This document shows, piece after piece, positions 1 to 13,845 of a stretch of DNA of 64,000 nucleotides; the stretch's first letter is position 1; every line of letters starts with the position of its first letter. This DNA comes from Diphasiastrum complanatum. Its lineage: Eukaryota; Streptophyta; Lycopodiopsida; Lycopodiales; Lycopodiaceae. Location of the stretch: NCBI GenBank assembly GCA_029204225.1, contig CM055093.1, forward strand, positions 1,423,877 to 1,487,876, given 5' to 3'. The translations under genes and the position numbers were made by a program. The notes beneath the pieces are model-generated. The model was not told the DNA's origin, ran no database searches, and worked only from the letters and a program-made list of their open reading frames with translations.

Positions 1-737
1 TGACTCAGAGCACATATGAAACAAAGAGTTAAAGAGTGTCAACAAAATATCTCAAGTGAAACATAAAACATTATGTTAGTATCTACTGTTACATTCCCTT
101 CTAAAAACCAAGTGGCCTTTTGCAAATTGTCAATCATGTCCCTAGCTTAGAGACTAGCCATCTAGCTAACATGCCCCTTAATTGGAAGGAAGACTTTTCT
201 CTTGTAGCTACTTTGTAGGGTGAATGTGCTATGGGTGAATTTTATTGCCCAAACAAAAAGTTTTACAACTGAAACTAGCATGACCTCTACTAGGCAGGAT
301 ATATAACTCATGCTAAAAATAGCTTTTACATCCTTAATTACATGTAGGTCTACTGTAGGCATCCTCACCCTGATAAATTAGGGCCTACTCCCCTGAGCAC
401 ACCTTTTTTTGCACCTTTTGTATATTTGTGCATAACATAACACATGACAAAATTAAATGTATGAATGTTGCTTAGTAAAAATGACAGTAATTCAACAATA
501 GAAAAGATAAAAATAACCACAAAAGGCATTATAAAAAGTGGTGCTCTAATATGTGGTGGATTGGTGGACTTCATCTTCTCTAATTGAGGGCAAGGGATCG
601 ATTTCATTTTGTCACACAAATGAGAACATATAAGATAAAACAAGTGTTGGTGATGAGAATCCTAGGCATTTAAGCTTGAGAAGCATCAAACAATTTGCAA
701 AAAATAGATTCATGTATCTTGTTGAGAAGTTTAATGT

Positions 738-787
738 CAGTCCACCCATCATTAAGTGATAGACTGTCCACCCATCATTAAGTGAGA
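738..787. repeat. Short tandem duplication
   Basis: The phrase gtccacccatcattaagtga occurs twice in a row with a spacing of about 28 bases. This is a simple tandem duplication with no visible function. Confidence 0.8.
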
Positions 788-1223
788 GATTTGGAGCTAG
801 CATGGGATAGTTGGGGAGTGTTCATAAGTCATCCATGGCCATGATCTGGGGAACCCCCCCAACTAATGATGTGCAAGCAAGCCTAAATGTATAACAACAA
901 ACTTCAAACTCTAGAGAGAGTAGACCAAGGCACTCCAAGTATGGGCATCTTAACATTCCTACTCATTTAGTTTTTTCTCAAATTTTGAGCTTCACATTAG
1001 TCATGACTAGTGCTTGGGAAAATCGGCAAACTATAGGAATGGAACTGGCAAGTTTTCTCAAAAGTCGGCATCACAAAATGTCTGACGATTTTTTATACAC
1101 GCATATATACCTTTTTACAAGTAAAAGTCTTTAAAAAATTGAAAAGTTCTATAAAATGCAGGTTTTTTGAGAATAACTCAAAAGAGGTTTTCCGAGTGCT
1201 AGTCATGAGAGTCTTGTGAGATT

Positions 1224-1277
1224 CGAGCTTGAAGGTGTAGGACACCTCCTCGAGCTTGAAGGTGTAGGACGCCTTAC
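1224..1277. repeat. 27-bp tandem duplication
   Basis: Two nearly identical adjacent units begin cgagcttgaaggtgtaggac and differ only at the unit end. No gene is attached to it. Confidence 0.85.
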
Positions 1278-1857
1278 CAAGGAGGTGTGTTTGAAACACT
1301 AGAGAGAGTCTTGGAATTTGACATGCATAACAACCTTTCATAATGATCAAGCTTTCATATGACATGTATGTTTGTAGGATACTTTTCAAGAGAAAAATGT
1401 GAGAAATATTCCACCTTTGTGAACATCTATTTTAAAAGTAGATTTTAGAAAATTTGACCTCTTAGAGAAATTTGACTTTCATTTTCAAGTTTGCCTTTCA
1501 ATTAGCACTGTGCCGAATATTTTGCTTTTCTTTGAAAGGCAGTTGCACCTTTGACATGCATTGCACCTTGCACTATGCAAGATTCCAAGCCTGAAGGGTG
1601 GGTCCTCTAGTTAGAACCTTCTTAACTTATAAGTTGAAGGCTACACACATGGCTTGAAGCCTGAAGGGTGCAGTTATAGACCTGTCAACTTTTCATATTG
1701 TCAGCTTCCCTCAGGTCCACTCGAATCGTAATAATAATAAATAAATAATTAACCTATTTATATATTTCTCCAAAACATAACTGGACAGTCTAAAGCCGAA
1801 ATTAAATTGATGGCGTGTTGACACGTAGCTAAATTTTCCCAGATATATTTTCATTAA

Positions 1858-2990
1858 TTGCAGCGGTCACTCGGATGCGCGACACGTGTCCAGGAGATTA
1901 GTCAGTTAAAGCGGGCGTACGCGGCGGCCCTGGAGGTCAGTAAACTAATGGGAATACGCCATGTGGGGGGCTGTCGGGTTGCGAGAGGTGGGGTCCACGT
2001 CTACGTAGACGTATTCACACGGCGCATTAGCATACGGGATATACCGTCCGCGCCGCGATACGGCATTTAATGACACTCCCTGCGCGCCGAGCAGCTTGTA
2101 AATAAATGATTTATATCAACTGTTTGGGAAACAAAGCCGGCATACCTCATTCCTGCGTCTTACCGTATTAGAAAGTGGTATAAACGCCACCATACGTATC
2201 GAGGTACGTATCCGTAGAGCCAGGAGCGGGCTGCATACTGTGCAGTTTTTCTGTATATTTACCGCTACCGTGGACTGCAGTTTATGTCCCGTTCTTATGG
2301 CACTTTCTTGTATTGTTGTTGACCGTTGGATTTAGTTTGAGACGTCTAAATTGTGACACTTGGCTATTGTTGAGTCTAGTGTCGACACGTGTGATATAGC
2401 AATTGGTGGGTACTGGAGATGCTTGAGCAGCTGAAACGCCTGGTGGCTAAACTGCGCAGTCTGCGCAGTTTGGAAAAGTGGACAGTCACGGTTGATTGGG
2501 AATGGAGAGCCCACCGTCGTATCTTATTGGCACGCCACACTTTGAAGCTCTTTACCGTTGGATTGTGCCAGAACTGGTCCGATTTTGCCACGCGTTTTAA
2601 AATAACTGTCCAGACACATCCACGTGGCAAATATGATACGTGGCAAGAATCCGATCGGTGCGGAGCAAAGCAGTTTTTGCTACGAACCACACGGAGAGCC
2701 TCACTTCCTATCCCTCATAGCTCTGGCAGAACATGGCCGCCGTCGTCGGATGCCTGTTTAACGTTGCGATTCAACCACGTGGAGTAAAAGCGACAATTTA
2801 GATGTTTACAACTGGCCGTACTGCCACGTGGTCAGAATCCAACCGAGTAAGCGGAAGATGCGTCGTGACATCAAGGCGCATCGAGAGGTGGCCCTGTGTA
2901 GTTTGCACAGTGTACAAAAAAGTGGACAGTTGGAGATTAATTTTTAATTAAATAAATAAAGGATTAATTAGAGGCGGGTTATTGTTAATC
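1858..2990 (+). promoter_or_regulatory. G-box-rich upstream region of bHLH gene
   Basis: This stretch is visibly richer in CpG than its surroundings. It holds five palindromic CACGTG G-boxes, at 1883-1888, 2386-2391, 2621-2626, 2776-2781 and 2825-2830. Three of them sit in ccacgtgg-type contexts and two in acacgtgt contexts. G-boxes are the classic target of plant bHLH and bZIP factors. The gene just downstream encodes a bHLH with E-box-contacting residues, so auto- or cross-regulation is a plausible inference. A 122-codon open frame at 2419-2787 is probably a by-product of the base composition. Confidence 0.5.
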
Positions 2991-3076
2991 GTGATCGCTA
3001 ATCGGGATTAGTGTAGGCTTCTTTATTCTTGTTTGTTCTTTGTGGATCGTGAGAGAGAAAGGAAAGCAGGAAAAAT

Positions 3077-3079
<3 letters not shown>

Positions 3080-3114
<35 letters not shown>
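3080..3114. repeat. GA microsatellite in probable 5' UTR
   Basis: An uninterrupted (AG)n run lies between the G-box-rich region and the bHLH coding region. This is a common position for GA/CT runs in plant 5' leaders. Confidence 0.9.
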
Positions 3115-3116
<2 letters not shown>

Positions 3117-4665
3117 CGCCATAGCCGAGGTGGCAGAGGAGAAGCTACAATGGCGGATTGCATATGCGGGCCATAGGCGTGTGTGAGTGTTGGGGATATG
3201 GGCCATGCTGCAACAGTACCTCCCTCTGCTGCGGCAAAACAAAAGGAGCTTGATTCCTGCATTTTCTTTCCAGATCTGGATTGTCTTCATCTCGTCAATA
3301 TCTCATCATAATAGATATCTTCTGTCCATGTCCATCCATCCATCCATCCATCCACCCCTCTTTGCTTCCAGTGTGTGTGTGGGTGTGTGAATAAATGATC
3401 CATATTTTGTGTTGATTCGCCTTTCCTTGTCCATGCAGGTCGCACTCTGAATTTCTGTCCCAGCTGTTTTCCAGCCTTTGCTGTAGATCGCTTTCTGGCT
3501 GGCGCATTTCATAGTGGCTGGCTAGATATTGTGAGGCCCGCCTCCATTACCTCCCTGGCCTTTGCTGTTCTTTCCTTCCCTTGATCATGCCTTTGCTTGA
3601 AGCCAGCAGCATATTGCACCTTCATTGCTCAATCTTCAGCTGTTCGTATAGATCCGCTTTTGTAAATTGACGCAGGCTGTGTATTGAGTTTTGCTTTTCT
3701 TTTTCAAGGACCGAGCGTTTCCTGCAAGCCGGAGGTACTTTCTGCCTCGCATGTCCTTGATCGGGATGAATGGGGCATATTTATCTTACCAGAGTTACTA
3801 AGCTTTTACTGTAATACGGAAATGCTGTTTTTTCACGTTAGTTCTTGAATGCCCTCAAATGCTGCAGCCTTCTTTCTTTTCAGTTGTGTAAAAGAAAGCA
3901 TTATCTAGCTCCGGAGGGTTTGCCTTTCCGTTTAGACAACAGCCTTTTGAAAAGCATGGTATACTCCGGAATGTATAATTTTAGATAGTATCAATCAGCA
4001 TGCTATTATTTCTGGCTAATGTCCTACCTTTTCTGGCTTTGGAACTGCATCCTGCATTTTCACTTAGAAATCGATCTTTCTCTCTGAGTATCTTTCTGTT
4101 TTTGGAATGAAAAGCTTCGATGGCGACATTTCTGACAAACTGCTCTTTAGCAGAACAGCATACTAATTCCGTAGTAAGCTCAAGATAATAGTCCGTATCC
4201 CATTGCAGCATAATTTGCAAGTGATTGAATCTATTAGATAGCTAATGCGATCACATTGAGTGGTTCTTGAAACAATTCCTTCAGATTCGTAGCCAAGTCC
4301 CTCTTGAAGGTGCCATATGCATTCTGGTTAGCAGAGTTGTGTACAGATTTTGCTTCATGCTCATCATTTTTCAAAATAGTGAAAATAGTGTTCAAATGCT
4401 CCTCATTTTTCTGTTGCTATGTAGTGATGGTTCTCTTGCCAGTTTGGAGAGGAGGGATAGAACAAAAGGTTCTGCACAAATTTCTCATTATATTTCACTA
4501 ATAGCTGCATTTTTTTTTTTGTGACAGACAACTCTAATATCTTTTAAGAGCGCTAAAAAATGGAGTGACAATAAGGACAAAATTATCCTCATCTAACCTG
4601 CAACGGAATCTAGTCGTCCATAAGGTTTTCCCTGCTGAGCAATAACAAATTCTTGCAGCCCAGAG

Positions 4666-4683
4666 ATGAAAACTGTGTCCTAA
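4666..4683 (+). other. Five-codon upstream ORF before bHLH start
   Basis: An ATG at 4666 opens a five-codon frame (MKTVS, then TAA) that ends 17 bases before the chosen bHLH start at 4701. It sits just after a good intron acceptor (ttcttgcag ending at 4658). It would therefore be in the mature leader if a 5' UTR intron (possible donor ggag/gtactt at 3735) is used. It could lower translation of the main ORF. This is inferred from sequence only. Confidence 0.45.
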
Positions 4684-4700
4684 AAGTCTTTTTTCTCATA

Positions 4701-7700
4701 ATGGCTCATACACTGTCTTCTCGGGGGGACCAATCACAGGCCAAAGGCTACTCTTCACCCTACGATCGAAGTCCTAACCCCCTACCAGCCCACAATTCCA
4801 CTGTTCACACGTCTAATAGCTCGTCTATATCCTGTTTCTCTGGCTCTCGAGGAATTGAATTCCGGGACAAGTATGTTGTAGAAGGCCTTTCACCGTATTC
4901 TAGTTGCTCTTCTAGCTATCACTCAGTAGGTTCTCCTTCGGGCTGGCAGTTGTCAAATCCAAACTCTGACGTGCATTTCCTGTCCTCAAACAAAAATCTT
5001 GAAAATTCCACTGGTTTGGTAGATCTTTCAGCTGCTCAACTTCAAATTCCACACGATTCTAGCCATGTCCAGTGCACTTCTTCTGATTTCACTGCTAACA
5101 AATTCGATAATGGAAGCTGGCAACAATTACTTGATCCCACCAATTCGTACATGTCAACAATGCCTGCGGTTCTTCCCACTTCTACTTGCCTTGCTTTGCC
5201 AGAAAGTACCGGAGCTCCTGCAATGGTTGAAGGTGCAATGCTCAGAGAGCTTCTTGGACGACTTGACAATAATAACTGTAGTAGCAGTATTACTTCCCTT
5301 GGGACTACACTTGCAACGGGATCAACTCAACATCTGGGATCACCTATGGCAACTGGTGGCTGCAGCTGGAATCAAGTAGATTCCTCCAGTAATATGGGTC
5401 TGACTGTAGATTCATCAACAGGAGGCCTTTCGCATCACGGAGCTGGTTTGACCACTCCTCACTTGGCTCAATTCTCTTCAGATCCAGGATTTGTTGAACG
5501 TGCTGCACGATTCTCCTCTTTTTCTAATATAGCTCAGCTTTGTCAATCTCTTTCCTCAAGTGGTGCAGTCAATATGAACCTCAGTCCTGAAGCTTCTCAG
5601 TTTTTGGACAACTCAACTGCTAGACAGACGTCAATGACACCTAGTTGTACTCCACAGAGTTCACCGAAGGTAAATTGCAATATGAATGCCAGCAATAATT
5701 TCCCCACTTGTGAAAATGCTGGTAAACTGGAGAGTTTTCGTGATCTAGTCCACAAAGCGGATACTGCAGCAGAAGATGCTGGCGATGGAATGAGGTACCG
5801 ATCTGCCGGTTGCCATTCAGAAATGGCTATAGATGAAACAAAATCATTGCAGAATGGTGCTAGCCCTGCAAACTCATCAGGTTCTGGCCAATATGCAGCA
5901 TTGCATGGCTTGATGGCTAGTAAGGGGCTGATGGATACTCAGGGGAAGAAGCGGCAAAAGTGTATCTCGGAGGAGAAAGCCAAGGAGGTTCCATGCCTGT
6001 CAGAAACTAGTAAAAAAAAGGTATTTCCAACCAAACTTTGTCTGCATTTTTCAAGCTTGATATTTGACTATGCAATGCCTTCACGAATAATACTCATTCT
6101 TGGCTTGTTTTTGCCTTTTCATGAGGTTTGTCAATGATTGTCCCTAACTGTTGGTGTCTTCTTATCGTCCTCTTCAGATGGATGAGATGAAGTCCAAACG
6201 TCAGAGAAGCTCAGAAGGATCAAAGATAAAAGAGGAGCTTAAGTCAAAAGTTGAAAAGAGTAGCAGTGAAAACTCTGGTAATTCAAGCCCAAGCTCTGCA
6301 AAAGAGAATCCAAAACCACCTGAACCACCCAAGCAAGACTACATACATGTCAGAGCTCGAAGAGGACAAGCAACAGATAGCCACAGTCTTGCAGAGCGAG
6401 TATGTCTTACATATGTTCTTTTCTGTAAGCTTCATTTGACATCTCACACAAAAAGCTCCAAATTTCATGTGTTTTGCTGATTCTCTACATTGCAGGATGT
6501 CGTCCTTCAAGTTGTGAATATTAATAGATGCATGATCAACGCAGCTTGTTAGACTGTCTTCTATTGGTTACTGAAAAACAGTATCACATATTATCTGAAC
6601 ATGTTCAGGAAGGCATAAGTTTGGTTGAGGTTTCTTCATGTTGTGATTGCTATCAATTCATGTTGTTTGACGCTGTATAGTCTGTGTAGGGTTATCATCA
6701 ATGCAAGAAGATATATATATATATGTATATAGATAGATAGATATAGATATACACACAGAGAGACTCGAGAGAGAGAACGGACAGAGTTGATTAGTTATTG
6801 GCTGTTCCCAGCACTCTGACTAATAAATTATACTGACAGGTTCGAAGAGAGAAAATCAGTGAGCGCATGAAATTTTTGCAAGATCTTGTACCGGGTTGCA
6901 GCAAGGTTGTTCTTTACAGCATTCGCGATGAAGTTTTCAAAACTCACTACTTTAAGAATTATATCCTGTGGGGGTTGAAATTAAAATGGAAGTGTTGTTT
7001 CCAGGTTACTGGGAAGGCATTAATGCTTGATGAGATAATCAACTATGTACAGTCACTACAACGTCAAGTGGAGGTAAGCCACCTCCTCTGCTGCAAGTGA
7101 CATGAAATTGCAAATCTAGAAATCAATATACATTGAGACAAAAGGTGGAGCTATTTCTTATTTCTTTATTCAAGTTCCTTCAGGTTTGCTTCAAGTTTAC
7201 AAAGGTGTTCTTTCGAAGTTTTTGTTTGCCCTTATTTCATTTCATTTGTCCACTAATTGTACTTGTCTGACTTTCCCTTATTGAACGTAAATGTTTCCTG
7301 AATGGAGTGATAGCCACATCAACATGCATGCATAATAATATAGTTTTCTGGGATTATTGCCCATTTCAAGACTTCTAGATACTGTTTTTGGATGAAATGC
7401 AAGCTTGAAGCATCATGTATGTATAAGGTCACTAACAATGGCATGGGGATGTCTTTTTAGTTTCTTTCTATGAAATTGGCGGCCGTCAATCCCAGATTGG
7501 ACTTCAATATAGAAAATTTACTGACTAAAGAGGTATGATTTTTGAAGGCATCTACAGCTTATGTTGATCTGCTAGTACGTGTCTAGACACTGTCGTCCAA
7601 TCTGGTCTTTCTCTACTTATCAAAGTGAAATTGGTATATATTTAGGTACATAGAATGATGTACTGGTCTTTGGGTGATTCAACAGTCAATTGCCAATTGC

Positions 7701-8403
7701 TTTGTTGCTGCAGATGTTATCTTCTCTTTGTCCCACTCCAGCACTATTGTTAGGTCCTGATAATGCAACAAATATTCTTCAGCTTCATCCAACACAGCCA
7801 AATCCCATTCAATTGGGGTTATCCAGTGGGTTAGATTTAAGCTCTTCTGGTAATGCAGTGGAGACCACTCTCCGAAGATCAATGACTTCTCCTATTGCAA
7901 TTGATACTTATGCTAATTCTGGCTCCCAGGCAAGTAATCTGAGAAGTGTACAACTAGTGTTTGTTCCTGATTTGCAACTATCTCTACTTAGTTATGAGAG
8001 GAGCTGCAGCATGTGATGCTATGCTCATACATCATGATGCCCTTGATGCAGACTTCAGGCGTCTGGGACGGTGAGCTGCAGAGCGTTGTCCAAATGGGGT
8101 TTGGATCAGGTAGCCAAAATAGATCTTAACTTGAAAGTGGAGTGTCTGATAACTAAACTTTTCTATTTTGGCAGTTACGGTCTGTGAAAGATTGATTATT
8201 TGAATGCATCATGATACCCTCAAATTTCTGTTGAAATGAAGCAATAAAATGGAAAAATTTTGGTCCGTCGTAAGTTGACACAATCAGATGCTTTGTGCTG
8301 AAATCTTGATCCATGCTGTGTTTCCAAGAATAATGTGAGTCATCATATGTTTGTTCTTGTTACAGGTAACTTACCTCCAGGGCAAATGAAAGTTGAGCTA
8401 TGA
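4701..8403 (+). CDS. bHLH transcription factor, plant subfamily XII type (8 exons)
   Basis: A nuclear DNA-binding regulator. I join exons 4701-6020, 6178-6399, 6840-6905, 7005-7073, 7461-7532, 7714-7929, 8052-8109 and 8366-8403. All junctions keep frame and give 686 aa. Residues 1-440 are Ser/Asn/Gly-rich and low in motifs. The basic region closes exon 2 with H509, E513 and R517, the His-Glu-Arg set that contacts E-boxes. Helix 1 ([19 protein letters not shown]) is exon 3. Loop and helix 2 ([19 protein letters not shown]) fill exons 4-5. This signature and exon pattern match the plant subfamily XII group (CIB, BEE and BPE relatives). ATG 4701 is chosen because upstream sequence in this frame looks like an intron acceptor, not coding. 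Intron 6 uses a GC donor. The family is clear; the exact orthologue is not. Confidence 0.92.
6710..6777. repeat. AT/GATA/GA microsatellite in bHLH intron 2
   Basis: A compound simple repeat (atat, then gatagata, then acac/agag) lies inside the intron between exons 2 and 3. It should be polymorphic, and no function is visible. Confidence 0.85.
7930..8051 (+). other. GC-AG intron in bHLH gene
   Basis: The donor reads CAG/GCAAGT, which is the known strong consensus for the minority GC-AG class of introns. The acceptor at 8051 is gatgcag. Splicing here keeps the reading frame into the C-terminal exons. No GT donor near the exon end would do so as well. Confidence 0.75.
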
Positions 8404-10990
8404 GCGGGATCATTAATTCTTGGAGATGATAACTTGCCTTACTATATTACATTGACGTTCCTACTTTAAGATGCTTTCAGGGCTTACTTTTTGATTGAGA
8501 CATGGAACCAAAAGTTGATGCCAAATGTCTACCCTGAAAGCATATCCCATGGACATTGATGGAGGGTGCATTATTATCAATATATAAGTTATGTCAATGT
8601 TGCATAGAGGTAGGCAGAAATACTACTCACATTCTGTCTTGTCATTTCTTTTACCATCTTGGTGAAATTTTTTTTGCAAGATCTCATTGAGGAGATGCAA
8701 TGCAGTCTTTGGGATGGAACTATGCTATGCAATAGGCAACAACATCGAAGTTGTACTATTGTCACTGAATTGATCAGTGACATGTAGAATGAAATGTACA
8801 GTTTGGATATCAGTAAAAAGGCTATTGTTCTGCAAAGCTGGCAGATTTCCAACATTGTACGCAATACATGGTTATTTTTCAAATGAATTTTTGGTTTGTA
8901 ATGATTGGTGGTGCAAGCGATTGTTGTCAAAGAGGTTAATTTACAAAATGAGGCTTACTTTTGGGAGCTATGTGTCATTGCATTCCTGCCAGCATTCAAG
9001 GGGTAGTCTTTGAGCTCATTTTATGGGTTGTATAGACACTAATATACCCACTTTTACTATAGTTCAGGCTGAGTACATGTGATTTCACTCTTTTCAACAC
9101 TCAATTTATAATTTTTGAGCTAGCACATACCTGCTCAAGTTCCATCCCTAGAACTATCAGTAACTCAGAGAGTCTCTGGGATTCTAGAGTGCAACAAGAA
9201 TCAGATCTAGGACTTTGAGGTGTAACTTGAAATCTAGCCTCTTTGGCATACCACTGAGAAGCTAGAACACCTCTCCAGCTTTTATGGTCTTCCTTGCAAG
9301 AAGCTGTAAGTCAACATATAGCAGGGGATGCAATAGGACACATCACCAAGTAGATGCTATGCCACATCGTATTGTGCTCTCTATTCATTCTAGTTATTTT
9401 TAGATTTACATGGAACCCTGCTCGTGAAAATCTAAGTTGTCGCCAAGGAGAATTCTAAAGACTAAAACCAAAGAAATGAGGACGATAGTGTTGTCAGGAG
9501 TAACTTCAAAGAAAAAGTGTCCACCTTTGACTGTCTGATCACAACTGCCCAGTAAAGATGTTTGAGGTTTATAAATGAGATTATTGATGATGCTGCGAAA
9601 GTATGGATCAATACTCCAAAAGTAAAAGTGAATGTCATGAAAATGATGATTCTAAAGAAGCACCAAATGAGGTTTTAAAAGGAAGCCCATGTCATGAAAT
9701 GTACATGTAAAGGCAGATTAAGAACAACATGAATGCCAATTTTTAACTCAAGGTATTGAAGGAGTAGGGTATGCTTGATGGATTTGCATGTTGAGCTAGA
9801 GACAGCATCATCACACTATCACAGGTAGAGGGAGCAGCACCGGCAAGTAGGCTTAAAGGCAGTGGCAGCTGCAGCAGCAGAGGCAAAGGCAGGTTCAGGG
9901 ACATAGCTGCACATACTCGAGGAGGAAATCTTCCTACTCGTCTTTCGATGATAGTGATGAGGAGGAATCCTCATCTGATCATGATGCCTCTGAGTCATAG
10001 AGATTCATCGTTGTCTATGAGTTTATTGTCCATTGTCCATCTATCATACTCATATACTTGGCCATTGGTCTATCCGCCATCGGTTTCCGTCGGGCAGTTC
10101 CTATATTGATCATCTCACGAGGCATGTGTAGAATGTGGATCAGTCGTCGTGTTTTTGTTTCATATACACTTAGCACTGTATTCTGCACTATGTGATTGCT
10201 TTTAAGTTTCAATTTTGGTATGCACCATGCTGAAGCCTAAATGCTTTGTTCAATTAATGGTAGTAAGCACTTATAGTTAATAGTTACTATGCTTTGCAAT
10301 GTGTTTGAATTTTTTTTGTCGTCCCTACATGTTGTTTTCCCCCACCCCAAACACATGGTTGAAAAAATCCCAGAACGCGGTGTTCCGGAATAGTGTACAT
10401 ATATGGATGTTAGGGAAACCTTAGATAAGACATAAAATTCCCTTTGTTTTCATAAGCACTGCCACTGAAAATGCTTTGTCTATTTGAATCTAGTTGCAAA
10501 AAATTTTCATATATTATTAGAGCATGAGTGGCAAAAAAATAAAATAAACAAGTGTCATGAAATTGGCTAGACTTGTAGGAGTTTGGCTTCTCTAGCTAGA
10601 TAGTCCAAACTCTTGAGAAATTCATAATATTGTATTTTTCTCAAGCCTTGGCCCTCCCTCTAACTAGGAAGTTAGTGCTTTGATGTCTCTACGATCGTCT
10701 TGTCATAGTTTATATATATAGCGTTTTGCCTAACTTGTACAGCCTTAGGACAACATGATTACACCTCTCAAAATGTGCACGCAAAATCTTAGCCATGGAT
10801 TTTATGAATATCACCAAAAACATTAACCACCAAAAAACCATGTTTTTTGAGAAATTTTCAACCTTTTTTGCAAATTCTTGTGGATCAAACCCACATGCAA
10901 GTGCAAATTGGCCATATTTACCGTAATTCAATTACATGCAAGCACTAAAAGTTCTGATTTTAGTTAATCACGGTTCATATAGCCCAACAC
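8404..10990. other. 3' UTR and intergenic stretch
   Basis: The first few hundred bases are presumably 3' UTR of the bHLH gene. The rest holds no supportable gene. Near 9,800-9,990 there is a purine-rich, Gln/Gly-repeat-like stretch (gcagcagaggcaaaggcagg) followed by an acidic serine-rich short frame. It could be a decayed gag-like fragment, but I cannot identify it. Confidence 0.4.
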
Positions 10991-10993
10991 AAA

Positions 10994-11290
10994 ATGTTTT
11001 CTTTCAAACAAGCTGCCCTTGAGCTTCAAGTCCAGCAAGCGAAGCAGAAAATGCAAGCACTCCAGGCCACAGTGGATCAGACCATCGTTGTTATACTTCA
11101 AAAAACGTGGGCCGTGTATTACAAGGACCTTTCAGCTCAGCCAATCCAACTCTTGAAGGATCAACAAGCCAGCCATGAAGTTGCTCTAGCCACACGAGAT
11201 ACAGAGGTGGCAACTCTACGTGCCATGCTCCAAGAAGAAGAGCAATTCGTCAAGGATACAGAAGACGAGTTGAAGGTCATCAAAAAATAG
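10994..11290 (+). CDS. Short coiled-coil ORF, unknown
   Basis: A 98-codon frame starts at ATG 10994. The product is rich in Gln, Glu, Lys and Ala with heptad-like spacing across nearly its whole length (for example LELQVQQAKQKMQALQATV), suggesting a coiled coil. It has no recognisable domain, no signal peptide and no membrane segment. A TATA-like palindrome and an AATAAAG signal follow at about 11,575-11,632, the arrangement of a retroelement LTR or small transcript end. It may be the tail of a decayed retroelement protein and not a host gene. I do not recognise the family. Confidence 0.3.
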   Translation: MFSFKQAALELQVQQAKQKMQALQATVDQTIVVILQKTWAVYYKDLSAQPIQLLKDQQASHEVALATRDTEVATLRAMLQEEEQFVKDTEDELKVIKK

Positions 11291-11572
11291 TTTAATGTTG
11301 TTCTAGAGTTCTCCACGGCTCTACATGGTAATCACCTTCCAATATTTAATTAGATTAACTTTTTATTATTTTTCTCTGCCATTCCCGACTTCCTCCCTCT
11401 AAAATATAGATATTCTTCAATGTTATTAGATTACTTTGGAGGCAAACAAGAACATTTTTGTTTTTGCCATTCTTATGGGATTCATCCAAGTTAAGGATTT
11501 TGGCTATTTCTACGATCCTTTTGGTCCTCTTATCTCATTGAATTCTAGGATCTGAGGCCAAAGCCCTAAAAT

Positions 11573-11588
11573 CCACTATATATAGTGG
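11573..11588. promoter_or_regulatory. Perfect palindrome containing TATA core
   Basis: ccactatatatagtgg is a perfect 16-base palindrome with a TATA-box core. An aataaag signal lies about 40 bases downstream. This spacing resembles the R region of an LTR, but no LTR partner was found. Confidence 0.4.
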
Positions 11589-11750
11589 TGGTTTTGAGTT
11601 ATTTTGTACATTCACTCTTCATTTCAATAAAGTAGGTGGATATGGAATGTCCTTGATCTTCTTCTTTCCTTATTCATCTCTCATGTTTTCTTTGGACTTG
11701 TTAATTGTTGAATTTGTTGCTTATTGGAGTTTATCTTTATTCAACACATT

Positions 11751-11752
<2 letters not shown>

Positions 11753-11835
<83 letters not shown>
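11753..11835. repeat. Long GA microsatellite
   Basis: An uninterrupted (GA)n of about 80 bases. Confidence 0.95.
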
Positions 11836-13827
<1,992 letters not shown>

Positions 13828-13845
13828 CTCCTCCTAAAAAAATAT

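Larger units (their letters stand above)
1..1857. other. Gene-free upstream stretch
   Basis: I see no convincing coding region here. All open frames are short and without recognisable motifs. The stretch is AT-rich and contains two short tandem duplications (near 738-787 and 1224-1277). The phrase gcctgaagggtg occurs twice, near 1590 and 1658. Confidence 0.5.

Noticed and set aside
2419-2787. 122-codon plus-strand ORF upstream of the bHLH gene
   Set aside because: It lies in the G-box-rich, CpG-rich region, has no motif, and overlaps equally long frames on the other strand; this is expected from base composition.
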